NCBI GenBank assembly: GCA_037176885.1
Contig: JAWWNJ010000037.1
Span: 744,001 to 808,000 of the forward strand
DNA length: 64,000 nt
Origin: Favolaschia claudopus
Lineage: Eukaryota > Basidiomycota > Agaricomycetes > Agaricales > Mycenaceae
Reading direction: 5' to 3'
Shown: positions 30,210 through 40,662 of the stretch, piece by piece
How positions within the stretch are numbered: the first letter of the stretch is position 1
Layout of the letters: each line of letters begins with the position of its first letter
Notes under the pieces: generated by a model
What the model saw: the letters and a program-made list of their open reading frames with translations, nothing else
The model's database searches: none
Told to the model about the DNA's origin: nothing
Translations under genes and position numbers: made by a program

Positions 30210-31562
30210 TCAAGTGAAGGGCATTGTAAGAACCACCACATCGTCTCCAACCTGAGTCTGAGACACTACGGAGCGTGTACGTTGCTCCATTGAAACAACA
30301 TTGTCCTCGGAGGGCTCGACACGGATTTGCAAATCAGCGTGCGCAAGCGCCAGGAGCGGAAGTACCACGCTTTCCTGAATCTCGAACCTCCCGTACAGTA
30401 CGCGGCAAGATTCAACGACTCTAACGTTGATGAAGTCAATTATAACGTCGCATTCCTGCGTCGAGAATCCTGAGCCTATGTGAATGACAAGATGGCGGAG
30501 ATTGGGGAGAATATCGGGAGACTGGATCAGTCTCGAAAGAACGGCGAAGCAGGACGCGCCTGCCAGAGTAAGGGACGTAAGGCTGGGAATATGCACAAAG
30601 CAGCCAGCCGTTATTTGTTCCGCCCAATCCGGCAAGCGACTCGAGCAATTGATCGACAAGGAGGTCAATGGAGGGGAAGATCGAGTCAGGAACGCCGTCA
30701 AATCCGATACTTGAATGTCGAAGGTGGTGATGCAGAGAAGTCGGAGGGCAGGAAGAGTAAGATGCTTGAGAATCGCAGCACTGTTTTCGTCTTCGCCACC
30801 CACGGCTGGTCCCCCAGCACGTCCCAGACGCAGTCGTTGCAGCGACGCGTGAACTAAAGGGTCTGTCACCCGAGGTCTGTCGGTGTGGAGCATTTTTCCC
30901 AGCTCGCACTCCACCAGCGCAGGAGCGGCGCGCAAAAGACGTAGACAGTCGTCAAGGCACAGTTTCAATGTGTTCTCTGGCAAAACAGCGAGAGTTTCGA
31001 GCGCAGGGAACTGCAAGCTCTCGTCAAAGTCAATTTCCCGACCAAATTGAATTGTCACGGTGAGCGCTGTCAGGGCTTTGGGTTTCAATGAGAGATGGCG
31101 CAGCTGCGCGGAATATTGCGAGACCAAATCGCGCATGGTGCGATTAACAATGAGTTTGCCGTGCAGGGTGAGAGAGAGGGGGATGCCGCAAGCGCGCTGG
31201 ATCCAAGTGTTACAGACTTCGCCCGGCCCAAACTTATCGCTGCACGGCAAAGAGTCGATGCGAAGCCTTGCCCACAGTCTAGGAATTGCGAGCGCGATAT
31301 CGCGCCACAGCCGACAAACATTGAGGAAAACCATGGGAGGTGCATTTGGATCTGGTTTCGAATCGCCCGACTCGGGCATGCAAAGCAAGAAGATGTCGAC
31401 TCGTAGTTCAGGCGGCAAACGCGCGATGGGGTCGATAAAAGAATTTAACTCTCGTTGAGCGTCGCTCTTCTCCTTGAACAGGTCACGAAGGGTGAGTTCT
31501 AAAGCCTTGATAGTCGAAGAGAGCCCGTCGATGTGCGCGCGCAGGTTCGGGATAGAGGACAT
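30210..31562 (-). CDS. Array F-box/LRR protein 2, with extended C-terminus
   Basis: Single exon, 450 residues. Coiled-coil helix at 5-40 (H-I-D-G-L-S-S-T-I-K-A-L-E), F-box at about 45-95 with the variant D-P-I-A-R-L-P-P-E-L-R-V (a proline replaces the usual leucine, and R-V replaces Q-S). The repeat body contains R-S-S-P-P-L-T-S-L. The usual end is altered: after the strand D-L-Q-I-R-V the protein runs on for about 30 residues rich in V, T and S in place of the N-L-L terminus. A degenerate form of the upstream palindrome (TCAGCCGAAA) lies at 31590-31599. It is separated from member 1 by 206 bp. Confidence 0.85.
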   Translation of the reverse strand: MSSIPNLRAHIDGLSSTIKALELTLRDLFKEKSDAQRELNSFIDPIARLPPELRVDIFLLCMPESGDSKPDPNAPPMVFLNVCRLWRDIALAIPRLWARLRIDSLPCSDKFGPGEVCNTWIQRACGIPLSLTLHGKLIVNRTMRDLVSQYSAQLRHLSLKPKALTALTVTIQFGREIDFDESLQFPALETLAVLPENTLKLCLDDCLRLLRAAPALVECELGKMLHTDRPRVTDPLVHASLQRLRLGRAGGPAVGGEDENSAAILKHLTLPALRLLCITTFDIQVSDLTAFLTRSSPPLTSLSINCSSRLPDWAEQITAGCFVHIPSLTSLTLAGASCFAVLSRLIQSPDILPNLRHLVIHIGSGFSTQECDVIIDFINVRVVESCRVLYGRFEIQESVVLPLLALAHADLQIRVEPSEDNVVSMEQRTRSVVSQTQVGDDVVVLTMPFT

Positions 31563-31989
31563 GGTGGAGAAGAGCCGAACAGCAATCTCTCAGCCGAAAT
31601 CGGAAATCCCGCGAAAATCGGGAATCCCACTAAAATCTGTGAGGACTCGAAATTACGATTAAAAAGCTAGCTACATCTCGGTGACCGGACAGTAAGTAAT
31701 GTCAATGAATCCTAAGCTGAGCATGAGGTATTAATGTACTGCTCAATATGCTGAAGGGCCCATATCACGATAACCAATCCATCCGAGCCTTTGTGGAGCA
31801 AATGTACCTTAGGCTTGCATTCATGTAGCTTGGAAAACACATATTTTGTACGGGTCTTTGGACGCATGAGATCCCGGTCACAGCCGACGTTATGTGAAGT
31901 GTGAGATATGTGTGTCGGTGGATAGGTTTGAGTCGGGCCAGAGGTGTATGACGAAAATAGTTGGCGAGGATCTGCCTCGCCGCGTCGAG
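31563..31989. other. Gap between array members, no gene
   Basis: Holds the 5' leader of member 2 and host sequence up to the pseudogene remnant on the right. Tandem A/G-rich repeats of the form CGAAAATCGGGAATCCC occur near 31600-31630. Confidence 0.4.
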
Positions 31990-32390
31990 TGACTCGCGCA
32001 ATGGAGGAACGGGGGAAAGCAGAGAAATCTTTCATGTGAACGTTGATGGTTGTGAGGCAGCGAGCCTGGCTAGCCGTGGAAGGAGCAGCTTTGTGACCAT
32101 GCAATGGTATCGGCGAACAGGTCGCCGTAAAGCGTCGAGTGACAGGGGAAGATGACGGGCGCGCTGAGTCCAGATGTCACAGAGCTGGCGGAAGTCGTGG
32201 CTTCTCGGTTTTGACGCAGTTTGAAGCCCTACCCATGATCTAGGGTCGGTGGAGCATGGGGGAAGGCGTCCGTGCAGGTAACTCGGACATGGAAAGCAAA
32301 AACAAAAAGAGCTTTCGTTGAGGAGTACTGTTGTCGAGCTTCTATTGCCGAGGAGAGCTCGCTGAACATGGTGATATGAAGCCAAGAGGA
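31990..32390 (-). pseudogene. Array F-box pseudogene 3, short remnant
   Basis: Two out-of-frame pieces recognisably derive from the array family. One reads F-S-E-L-S-S-A-I-E-A-R-Q-Q (coiled-coil start, near 32330-32370). The other reads W-V-G-L-Q-T-A-S-K-P-R-S-H-D-F followed by W-T-Q-R-A-R-H-L-P-L-S-L (segment just after the F-box, near 32120-32230). The F-box core between them is mostly lost and the entire repeat half is missing. No intact product is possible. Confidence 0.7.
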
Positions 32391-32910
32391 GTACAATGCG
32401 AGTCGATCAATTGGCCGAAGGAAGGGTAACCGAAAATAAAGCAGTGGCAAAACAGAACGATGCTGAGACACCGCGGCGGAGAGCATGACAGCGCTGGGAG
32501 GTATACTCGTCGCGGAGGTGCCTGTCCACACTATCCGCTCCAACGTAACATCCCCGCCGCGATGGACTTTCATTCGACAGCCCCTCGTCGCGGCACTGCA
32601 GGCACGCGCTGCCGGTGGTGGGAGGGCGGAAGCGGTGTTGCCGATGTAGGAGCGGTTGTTTCGATCTGGATTCTGGAGGGCGGAGGAGATACGCTGCGGC
32701 CGTCATCGTGGCTGTTCCGTGGACGGACGGCGCGGATGGGTTGATGGGGGGAGGAACATGAAAGGCAAGGCATGCAGGGTTTCTGTCAATGCTATTTTGA
32801 CGGCAATTGTAACGAGCAACTGTGAGTTTACATCAGAGATAGACCATCGACGCAGGAAAATCGAGTTGGCTTACCATGCAAGGGCGCAGAGTCAGAGAAG
32901 GTTCTCCGAC
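32391..32910. other. Gap in the array, no gene
   Basis: 520 bp between the pseudogene remnant and the 3' end of member 4. It is GC-rich in the middle (32550-32720). Open frames on both strands lack family motifs. Confidence 0.4.
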
Positions 32911-34197
32911 CTAGGGCCTATATGGATATTCAATCCATCGTCTTAGTACAAGCCGCCTCAACGCAGCTCTAACTTCAGGAGGGGGTGGATCGGGCTCTTC
33001 CAATGGGAGATTGAGTACAAAGCTGTCGAGCCGCGTGGGGCAGGAAGTGCACCGGAATGTGAGCATGAATAAAACCTTTCCGTAGTGTGCGATGGTGACG
33101 AAGCTGTTTGTGTTGAATGTGAGCTGGCGGAGATTTGGAAGAACGTCGGAGGTGCTGAGGACCTCTATGGATGGGAGAAATGCTGTGAGACTGGAGCGCG
33201 AAGACAACTCGAGGGAGGACAAGGAAGGCACAGGACGTAGTAACCGGGACATGGCGTTTACTGACCAATCGTGTGGGATGGTCAGGTGGAATGACTCCAG
33301 GGTGGGTGATGAACGGGAAAGGAAAGACACAAACTCTTGCTTCGAGATGTCTACTACGTCTGAGACGTTGAGCGTCTTGAGAGCTGGAAGAGTCAAGTAC
33401 TGCAGAACGACGGCGGTACTACCGTCCCTTCTGGACACCGCCCAGCGATAAGGCTGTCCCGCATGCAACACCTCCAACGACGGTAGGGTGAGAAGGGGTG
33501 GGGGAGACTCCCCATACCCTACAGTGAAGAACATATTGCGCATTGTAAGGCTTGCAAGCGCCGGAGCTGCGCGCAGCACATCCAGCCACTTGCTCATAGT
33601 GCTGAAATTAGAATCTTCGTCCGCCTCGAATGACATGGTTTTCAAATAGGACAGCGGAAAGCTTGGGTCCAGATGAAACGCCATGCAAGGGTGTTCCAAG
33701 CTGTACGGCGAGAGTGTTGTAAAAGACAGATTCTCTAGCTGATTCCGATACGTCCTCACCAACTCTTGAATGTCGCCCTGTAACTTCAAAGACCCGCTCA
33801 GCTTGAGTGATAGAGAGTGGCTACACGCGCGGCTGAGCCACAGTTTGCAGAACTCTGCGTATTGAGGTCCTCTTGGCAAATCCAGCAGGAGCGCATCCCA
33901 CAGTTTCGGCGTGGCAACTGCGATATCGCGCCACAGCCGACAAACATTAGTGAAAACCATAGGCGGCGCGTTCGGGTCTGGTCTAGGCGGCTCAGAGTCC
34001 AGATCCACGGAGAGGAATATATGAGATTGGATCTCGAGCGGTAAACGCGCCATTGGGTCGAGGAAACAATTCAATTTGCGCCGAGCGTCGCTTCGTTGGG
34101 TCCTCAGATTAAGGAGGACAGCTTCCTGAGCCACAATAGAAGAAGAGAGCTCGTCGATATGCTCTTGCAGCTGACGGGTAACAGAATTTGGGGACAT
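32911..34197 (-). CDS. Array F-box/LRR protein 4
   Basis: Single exon, 428 residues from the ATG at 34197 (the frame is open farther upstream, to 34389, but the sibling proteins start at M-S-P/M-A-Q). Coiled coil at 8-45 (H-I-D-E-L-S-S-S-I-V-A-Q-E), F-box at about 50-100 (D-P-M-A-R-L-P-L-E-I-Q-S; V-C-R-L-W-R-D-I-A-V-A-T-P-K-L-W), then repeats with R-S-S-P-T-L-E-S-F in place of the usual R-S-S-P-P-L-E-S-L. The C-terminus is aberrant: the expected I-H-V-G...N-L-L strand is replaced by R-W-I-E-Y-P-Y-R-P, which suggests a recent change at the 3' end. The TCGGCCGA palindrome core lies at 34241-34248, 44 bp before the start. Confidence 0.85.
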   Translation of the reverse strand: MSPNSVTRQLQEHIDELSSSIVAQEAVLLNLRTQRSDARRKLNCFLDPMARLPLEIQSHIFLSVDLDSEPPRPDPNAPPMVFTNVCRLWRDIAVATPKLWDALLLDLPRGPQYAEFCKLWLSRACSHSLSLKLSGSLKLQGDIQELVRTYRNQLENLSFTTLSPYSLEHPCMAFHLDPSFPLSYLKTMSFEADEDSNFSTMSKWLDVLRAAPALASLTMRNMFFTVGYGESPPPLLTLPSLEVLHAGQPYRWAVSRRDGSTAVVLQYLTLPALKTLNVSDVVDISKQEFVSFLSRSSPTLESFHLTIPHDWSVNAMSRLLRPVPSLSSLELSSRSSLTAFLPSIEVLSTSDVLPNLRQLTFNTNSFVTIAHYGKVLFMLTFRCTSCPTRLDSFVLNLPLEEPDPPPPEVRAALRRLVLRRWIEYPYRP

Positions 34198-34240
34198 CGC
34201 GAACGGGGGAGATGGTGGTTTGGGACCACGAATTTTTTCC

Positions 34241-34248
34241 TCGGCCGA
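34241..34248. promoter_or_regulatory. TCGGCCGA palindrome upstream of member 4
   Basis: Read on the gene strand: TTTCGGCCGAGG, 44 bp before the start codon. The same core recurs before five other array genes. It contains CGG and CCG half sites back to back, the half site favoured by Zn2Cys6 regulators, but a binding factor is not known. Confidence 0.55.
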
Positions 34249-34561
34249 AAAGCCGAGCGAAACTTTTGTGCAGTAATAAAAAATATCATCGATAGGCAGA
34301 ACCCAGTGGGCATGGGCAGACGTAGTACATTGTAAAGATAAAGCCATATCGCGGAGCCAATGAGAAGCTATACCTCGACATTTGGCCAAAACTCTTAGAC
34401 CAGCCAGAGTCTAGGGCCAGTGTAGTGCCAGTGTCATGTACACGAAATGCGCATATTGCACGCGAAATCCACATTGAGACCAAGGGTATTGTAGTGCTAC
34501 TAGTAGAAGAGGGTTTAGCGGGAAATATAGGAGAGAAAGAACAAGACTCAGCTTGCAAACA

Positions 34562-35479
34562 TCACGCCGGAAAGTATTCGATGCATAGCTGCAATTCATC
34601 GTGGTCGCGCGCAAATGCTTGTAGAGCGAGTATTGTGTCTTCATCCGGTGTAGAAATTGTGTGGCGTATTCGGAAAGATTTCAATAGTCTAGCGCCAAGA
34701 ACGTCCATCATCGCATCGCGATGCCAAATGCCAATTCGGAAATACTGGTTGGATGGTGAGATGGCGAAGATTGGGAAGGAGATTCGGGTGTGTCGCAAGG
34801 GTTATGATTGCGGAAAGGTAAGTCCCGTCCAGCGTGAGCGACGTCAACGTAGGAATATGTTGGAAGCAGTCAGAGATGACTTGAGCCGACATATAGCTCG
34901 GAAAACTGATGAATAAAGTATCCAGCGGAGGAGAGGAAGCGGGACTTGGGGAACTCCGTAGTCCCGATCTTCGCCAACCGCAGTAGGGGCGACGTGAAAA
35001 GACAGATGGTGAAGTTGCATGGAAAATTCATCCAACAAGTCGCTGACATGACGATCGACAATAAGGTCGCCATGGAAGGCGAGAGTGAGCGGGTAACAAC
35101 ACGCACGCTTCATCCAACGTCTGCATAGTTCAACGAAGTTTTCGCTACGCGGTAACAACTCCATTCGAAGCGCTGCCCATAATCTAGGTGTCGCCAGAGC
35201 AATATCGCGCCACATGCGAGAAACCGCCATGAAGACCATCGGCGGTACATTTGGATCCGGTTTTGTTTTCATATTATCAGGAGATGGGTCAGGGATACAG
35301 CGCAAGAATATGTCGGACTGTAATTCCAGTGGCAAACGCGCTATGGGGTCCACCAACAAATTCAGATCTCGGTAGGCGTCGCTGCACCTATTGTCTTGGA
35401 GCATACGTTCCTGAGCTTCTATTGCGGAGGAGAGTGCGTCAATACCGCCTCGCAGTTGAGTGATAGAAGAGTTCCGCTA
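34562..35479 (-). pseudogene. Array F-box pseudogene 5, internal deletion and frameshifts
   Basis: Closest to member 7 in wording (G-D-L-I-V-D-x-H-V-x-D-L-L-D-E-F). The position where siblings have ATG reads TAG at 35477-35479. The coiled coil and F-box follow intact (35470-35200). Near 34940-34960 the sequence jumps from the early repeat region straight to S-S-P-P-L-D-T-L-F in another frame, a loss of roughly 120 codons. A further frame change falls in the segment after L-P-N-L-R-H-L-T-I-Q-P. A degenerate palindrome (TTTCGGCCAAA) remains at 35518-35528. Confidence 0.8.
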
Positions 35480-35776
35480 CTGTGCTGTGATGGATGTAGG
35501 CAAGATGTGACGGTGATTTTCGGCCAAACTTGATCCCGATTTCTTCCGAGTTCATAGGCCTGCTTATGTGCGCTTGCTCCAAGCTTGCTCCCAACCCTCA
35601 TCATCCTCTTAGAGTCAGTCTGAGGCAGACGAGATCCAGAGAGTGATTCAGTCAGGCAACCTTCGCGCCCTACGGTTCCCTATCTAACAGAATATCCCGA
35701 GTAACGCGAAGGTTGAAGGGATTTGTTTTACTAAAGTACTCTGCCTTTCGAAGACTAACACTCAGGGTTTTCGCGT

Positions 35777-37114
35777 ATGCCTCAGAAACCTCAGAACTCT
35801 GCCATTTCGAAGCTACGAGATGATATCGACGAGCTTTCGTCGGCTATAGACACCCACAAAGCGATCCTTGAGGACTTGTTGAACAGGCGCGGGGATGCGC
35901 GACAGAGACTCAATTTTTATCTCGATCCGATGGCTCGTCTGCCGCTTGAGATCCAGTCTCATATATTTCTTCTCGTCGATGAAGACTCGGAAGATTGTCT
36001 CCCCAAACCCGCCCCTGGCTCGCCTCCAATGCTTTTTCTCAGTGTCTGCCGGCTTTGGCGCTACATTGCTCTTTCTGCGTCGAAGCTCTGGACTCAAATT
36101 CAAATGGAATATCTGCCTCGCGGATCCGATTACTCCGCGCTGTGCAAACTGTGGCTCGAGCGCGCAGGCAACCTTCCTTTGTCTCTGGCGCTTTGCGGAT
36201 CTTTGAACCTGGAGGAAAGCGTTCTGGATCTGCTCGCATCCTACGGTCTGCAATTGGAACACCTAGCGCTACACGTGTCACTGAAGGGCGTGCGGCGACC
36301 CTGGGAATTGCAAATTTTTGAAGAACCGGCACTGTCGTCGGTGAAAACCTTGTTCATAGAGGTCGCAGATTCCGATGGAGCTTACTACGGAAACATGGCC
36401 GAATGGCTACAATTGCTGCGCGCAGCCCCCCAGCTTTCTCGTTGTATCATGAGCAACACATTCTACAACTATGAGCCGCTGCCTTCACAATCACTTGCAC
36501 TTCCATCCCTCGAGAGTCTGACGCTTGGCAAACGCGGGGTCCCAAACATGCGCGGTGACGCAGGCAGCAGCTCTAGCACCATCCTACTACTTCTCACCTT
36601 GCCTGCGCTGAAGACGCTAACTCTCTCCGAACTGGACATCACCGACGAGGAATTCTTCGCCTTTCTCTCGCGCTCCTCACCACCCCTCGAGTCATTGGAG
36701 ATGACCCTCATGTACCATCTTGAGGAGCTGTGGCTCGGTCCTACCGTATCCGAGTGTTTCCGCCTCATCCCCACACTTACCTCTCTCGACCTCTTCGCGC
36801 TTCCTGGACTCGCTACCACCGACTCATTCCTTCCTTTCATCGAGACCCTCGCGTCGCCCGAGGTTCTTCCCAATCTCCGCGACCTCAAATTCCATCCGCC
36901 CTCTCCGGCGACGATCGACTATGCCGGGGTCCTGGCCATGCTGACGTCGCGCGCCACTTCGCTCGAGCGTTTCGAGCTGAGGTTTAAGGAATATGTGCGG
37001 ACAGATTACACCCGCGATTTGCCTGCTGAGGGATCGGAGGTCAGGGCTGGGCTGAGGCAGCTCTCGAGGAATGGGATGATCATTCACATTGGAGACCGCG
37101 AGAATCTCCTTTGA
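35777..37114 (+). CDS. Array F-box/LRR protein 6, the only plus-strand member
   Basis: Single exon in the coding part, 445 residues. Coiled coil at 11-46 (D-I-D-E-L-S-S-A-I-D-T-H), F-box at 50-100 (D-P-M-A-R-L-P-L-E-I-Q-S-H-I-F; V-C-R-L-W-R-Y-I-A-L-S). Repeats include F-L-S-R-S-S-P-P-L-E-S-L. The end is I-I-H-I-G-D-R-E-N-L-L. It is the only array gene transcribed left to right. Its protein and its 3' flank most resemble member 20 at 60.2-61.5 kb, which lies in the opposite orientation. A GT-AG interval (37127-37185) just after the stop is conserved in member 20 and is probably a 3' untranslated intron. No TCGGCCGA palindrome precedes it. Confidence 0.87.
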   Translation: MPQKPQNSAISKLRDDIDELSSAIDTHKAILEDLLNRRGDARQRLNFYLDPMARLPLEIQSHIFLLVDEDSEDCLPKPAPGSPPMLFLSVCRLWRYIALSASKLWTQIQMEYLPRGSDYSALCKLWLERAGNLPLSLALCGSLNLEESVLDLLASYGLQLEHLALHVSLKGVRRPWELQIFEEPALSSVKTLFIEVADSDGAYYGNMAEWLQLLRAAPQLSRCIMSNTFYNYEPLPSQSLALPSLESLTLGKRGVPNMRGDAGSSSSTILLLLTLPALKTLTLSELDITDEEFFAFLSRSSPPLESLEMTLMYHLEELWLGPTVSECFRLIPTLTSLDLFALPGLATTDSFLPFIETLASPEVLPNLRDLKFHPPSPATIDYAGVLAMLTSRATSLERFELRFKEYVRTDYTRDLPAEGSEVRAGLRQLSRNGMIIHIGDRENLL

Positions 37115-37426
37115 AATTTAGAAACGGTACGCCGTCATACTGTTCCCCTTGGCATCTTATCCTAATTCGGTGTTCATGCTATCAGGATGCCCAACGAGCA
37201 TGCAGTGCGGCGTGGGTGGGCACTGGGATCGCTCAGATCCGGCGCTCAGACCTCAAGCACAGATCTCAAAAAACACCAACAAATGCACTTTAGAGGTAGC
37301 AGTGCTTCTGCGATGCCGACCAAAAATGAACGGGACGGATGAAGTCAATACTCTATGTTACATATACGAACGCTATTGTATTCCTTGAAGTTACCACCAG
37401 CGAGCAAAGCGAGAAGAAAAAAACAT
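37115..37426. other. 3' flank between convergent members 6 and 7
   Basis: Contains the probable 3' untranslated intron of member 6 (37127-37185) and sequence GATGC...CGGCGCTCAG, also found beyond member 20. No gene. Confidence 0.5.
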
Positions 37427-38732
37427 TCATTCTACAAGTACGACACAAATGTCCACTCCGCCACAGTTATCCTCAAGCTCCTTGATGAGAGCGATAACTG
37501 TTTCGTCACTATTGAGGCGAAAGTCTCCGTGACGTATTCTGAAAGATTTCAGTGGCCTGGCGGAAAGAAGCCTCTTCACAGCATCAAAATCCCAATACAG
37601 TGCGGATCTTTTCCATGGTTGAATGGTGAGATGACCAAGATTAGGAAGGAGGGTTGTGTGTGCAGCCAATATCGAAATTACGGGAAACGAGGAATCCCCA
37701 TCCAGCGTGAGCGACATCAGGTTTGGTACATATATGTCGAAAGCAATCGGACACGATTTGGTCATTTGGACTGGGGAAATTGATGAACAAGGTATCCAGT
37801 GGAGGTGAGGATCGGATAAGAAAAGATATAAAGTGCTCCATCGTTATGTCGAAGTCTGTCACATAGAGACCTCGGAGGGCAGGGAGAGTGAGGTGTTGTA
37901 GAGGTACAGCACTGCTCTCGGATCGACAGCTGTTGTCGTCCCATGGCCACGGACAACCCAATCGCAATTGTTGCAGGGATGAGTGAACCATCGAATGCAT
38001 GTAATGTGCCCCATCTGTTTCATCGTCTGAGTTGTCACTGTCATCGAAGAACAAGTTGCGCAAGTCGCACTCCAAAAGGTTAGGTGCGGCACGTATAAGC
38101 TGCATGCAGTCGAGAGTATCCGAAGACGCTCTGTCCTCGCGATAAATCGTGAGGTTTTCCAAGCAAGGAAACTGGACATTCGAGCTAAGCAGGAGTTGAG
38201 GATTCTCATAGTCCCGGGCACCGTCAGCTGCCATGTCGATAACTTGAAAAGACAGATGGCGAAGGTGCTTGGAAAACTCGTCCAGTAAGTCGCGGACATG
38301 AGGATCGACAATCAGGTCGCCGGCGAAGGCTAGAGTGAGCGGATAACGACCCGCACGCTTCATCCAATTTCGACAAAGCTCAACGAAGCCGTCTGTACGT
38401 GGTAAATACTCCATGCTAAGTGCTGCCCATAATCTAGGCGTCGCCAGCGCAATGTCTCGCCACATGCGAGAAACCGCCATGAAGACCATCGGAGGTGCAC
38501 TTGGAATTGGTTCTGTCATGCTAGTCGCCGAGTCGGGAAAGCAACGCAAGAAAATGTCGGATTGTAATTCAAGTGGCAAACGCGCCATGGGGTCTACCAA
38601 GGAATTCAGACCTTGGTAGGCGTCGGTGCGTCTGTGCCTCAAGTCGCGAAGGATCTGTTCCTGAGCTTCGATTGCGGAGGAGAGCACGTCAATATGTTCT
38701 TGCAGCTGAGGGATAGAAGAGTATTGCGCCAT
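37427..38732 (-). pseudogene. Array F-box gene 7, one frameshift
   Basis: From the ATG at 38732 the frame gives coiled coil (H-I-D-V-L-S-S-A-I-E-A-Q-E), F-box (D-P-M-A-R-L-P-L-E-L-Q-S-D; V-S-R-M-W-R-D-I-A-L-A-T-P-R-L-W) and repeats through S-P-N-D-Q-I-V-S-D-C-F-R-H-I. There, near 37730, the frame runs into unrelated residues. One base later a second frame continues the family sequence (V-P-N-L-M-S-L-T-L-D-G) to a stop at 37427. The break sits in a TATATATG stretch, so a slippage insertion is likely; a sequencing or assembly error cannot be excluded. If real, the product loses about 100 C-terminal residues. The palindrome TTCGGCCGAA lies at 38773-38782. Confidence 0.8.
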
Positions 38733-39324
38733 GCTGAATCGGGAGATGGTGGTTTGCGACAACAAATGTTGCTTCGGCCGAAACACCGACAAGAACTGTG
38801 GAAGATTCAAGAAAAATCGAAACAAAACCAAAATAAAACAGACGAAGAATTGAGCGACGTCCATTGGCAATATATTCTATAGCAAGGATGTAGGTTTGTG
38901 TACGGTACACCGCGCGAGCAGAGAATATCGACGAAATGTGAAGGTCAAGTGTAAGATCGTGGGTGCTACTAGTTCGACTCTCGGTACTATGCTGTGGCTA
39001 CTAGTAGTAGGTAGTAGTGAATCGTACGGATAAATTGGAAAGGGGTGAGGGATCACAGGGAGCTAGCTGTATAGCTGAAGGGAGAAGATGGTTTTTGCAT
39101 CCCGGAGCATCCCGGCCGCCGCAGCAGACGCAAAGTGCAGCATCAGATGCACACTTGTTCTGAGCTAGGGCTGAGTCGGAAGGCAGCCCACGACGAGTGC
39201 TAAGAGTATGGCGGCAGTGAAAAGAGGTGAAGGGTGACGTTAACCTGAAGCAGATCCTACAAACACCGTAAGATATAAAGACCTGACACATAGACATTCA
39301 GCGAACTCACCGATGGGCATTCAG
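38733..39324. other. Gap between members 7 and 8
   Basis: Holds the palindrome of member 7 at its left end and the 3' region of member 8 at its right end. A repeated CTACTAGTAG motif appears around 38970-39015. No gene. Confidence 0.4.
38773..38782. promoter_or_regulatory. TCGGCCGA palindrome upstream of member 7
   Basis: TTCGGCCGAA, core 42 bp before the start codon at 38732. The leader between them contains ACCACCATCTCCC, also present before member 4. Confidence 0.55.
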
Positions 39325-40662
39325 TCAGAGAAGATTCTGATGGGCAGAACCCCAATGGATATCAAGTCCGTCGTCCACAAGTTTCCGGAGCGACGACTGG
39401 ACGTGAGGATTGGGTAAATAGCGAGTGTAATCGTATTGGGCACCGTAGTTTGGAAAAACGAGAGAAAAGCCTTCCAGCCGTACGGGACAGGAGAAGACTC
39501 GAAATTCAAGCATGCGTAGCACCTTTCCATGATCAACTGTAACCGGAATATCCATATGGAACGCGATTTTGCACAGTTTCGGCAGGATATCAGAAGAATT
39601 CCCCAGAAGCTCGAGAAATGGCAGGAATGGTTCCGAGCCAGCACCGTCATCCGCTACCGCACATAGCTTCAGGTGTGTGAGAGTTGGGATAAGACCGAGA
39701 AATCGGGACACGAAGGGCTCGGGAGATGCAAATGGAATTGTCGCATGAAGCGACTCCAGCGGCGGAGCAGAACGGGAAAAGAACGCGAGCAATTCCCCAT
39801 CATCAATATCATTGTTGGACAGACTGAGGGTCTTCAGCGCTGGTAGAGTGACGTGCCGCAGAATGAGACAGCTAGTGCGACATTCAAGTTCGCCAATTAT
39901 CCAGGTGAAGAACTGTCCTAAATGCAGGGTCTCTAAAGATGGCAGGTATAACGGTTGAGAGTTGACCTGCTCGTCAATGTCATCAACGAGTGTGTTATGC
40001 AATGTTAAGCTGGAAAGCGCCGGAGCAGCACGTAACACGTCCAACCATTCGTCCACACCGCCGAAGTACGCAACTTCGTGCGCCGCGATTGACAAAATCT
40101 TCAGAGAGGACAGTCGCGAGGTTTCGTCCGGACCGAATATAAGGTGCAGAGACAGCATATTGTCGTTTTCATCAGGCGACAGTTTGAGGGTCAAACTCGC
40201 CACTTGATCTCTGTACCGCTTGACCAAATCCTGCACGCTCTGTTCCAATGGCGGCGAACCGCTCAGAGTCAAAGATAGCGGGAGACTGCGAGCCCGGCTG
40301 AGCCATATGTCACAGATTCTCGAGTAGTCCGGCCCTCGTGGTAGGGAATCCATCTCGAGCCTACACCAAAGCCTTGGGGTGGAGAGTGCGATGTCGCGCC
40401 ACATGCGAGAGACGGTGAGAAGGACCATCGGAAGCCCATTTGGCTCCGGGTTCGAATGACTGTCCACGGAAACTTGAAGAAATATATGGGATTGAAGTTC
40501 GAGTGGCAACCGTGCCATCGGGTCAAGAAAGGAATTTAATTTTTGCTGGGCGTCGCTGCGCTGACCATAAAGGTCACGGAGAAGCAGCTCCTGAGCTTCA
40601 ATTGCAGACGAGATGTCATCGATATGGCTTCGCAGTTCAGGAATGGTAGAGTGCTGGGACAT
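39325..40662 (-). CDS. Array F-box/LRR protein 8
   Basis: Single exon, 445 residues from the ATG at 40662. Coiled coil at 8-45 (H-I-D-D-I-S-S-A-I-E-A-Q-E-L-L-L), F-box at about 50-98 (D-P-M-A-R-L-P-L-E-L-Q-S-H-I-F; V-S-R-M-W-R-D-I-A-L-S-T-P-R-L-W). The repeats have R-S-A-P-P-L-E-S-L, where an alanine replaces the usual second serine of the block. The end is L-D-I-H-W-G-S-A-H-Q-N-L-L. There is no TCGGCCGA palindrome in the 80 bp before the start. Its promoter region faces the lone reductase gene on the right, which is transcribed the other way. Confidence 0.87.
   Translation of the reverse strand: MSQHSTIPELRSHIDDISSAIEAQELLLRDLYGQRSDAQQKLNSFLDPMARLPLELQSHIFLQVSVDSHSNPEPNGLPMVLLTVSRMWRDIALSTPRLWCRLEMDSLPRGPDYSRICDIWLSRARSLPLSLTLSGSPPLEQSVQDLVKRYRDQVASLTLKLSPDENDNMLSLHLIFGPDETSRLSSLKILSIAAHEVAYFGGVDEWLDVLRAAPALSSLTLHNTLVDDIDEQVNSQPLYLPSLETLHLGQFFTWIIGELECRTSCLILRHVTLPALKTLSLSNNDIDDGELLAFFSRSAPPLESLHATIPFASPEPFVSRFLGLIPTLTHLKLCAVADDGAGSEPFLPFLELLGNSSDILPKLCKIAFHMDIPVTVDHGKVLRMLEFRVFSCPVRLEGFSLVFPNYGAQYDYTRYLPNPHVQSSLRKLVDDGLDIHWGSAHQNLL

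Noticed and set aside
32407..32906. Open frames with P/R-rich translation near 32.4-32.9 kb
   Set aside because: No similarity to the array family or to other domains; appears to be GC-rich spacer.
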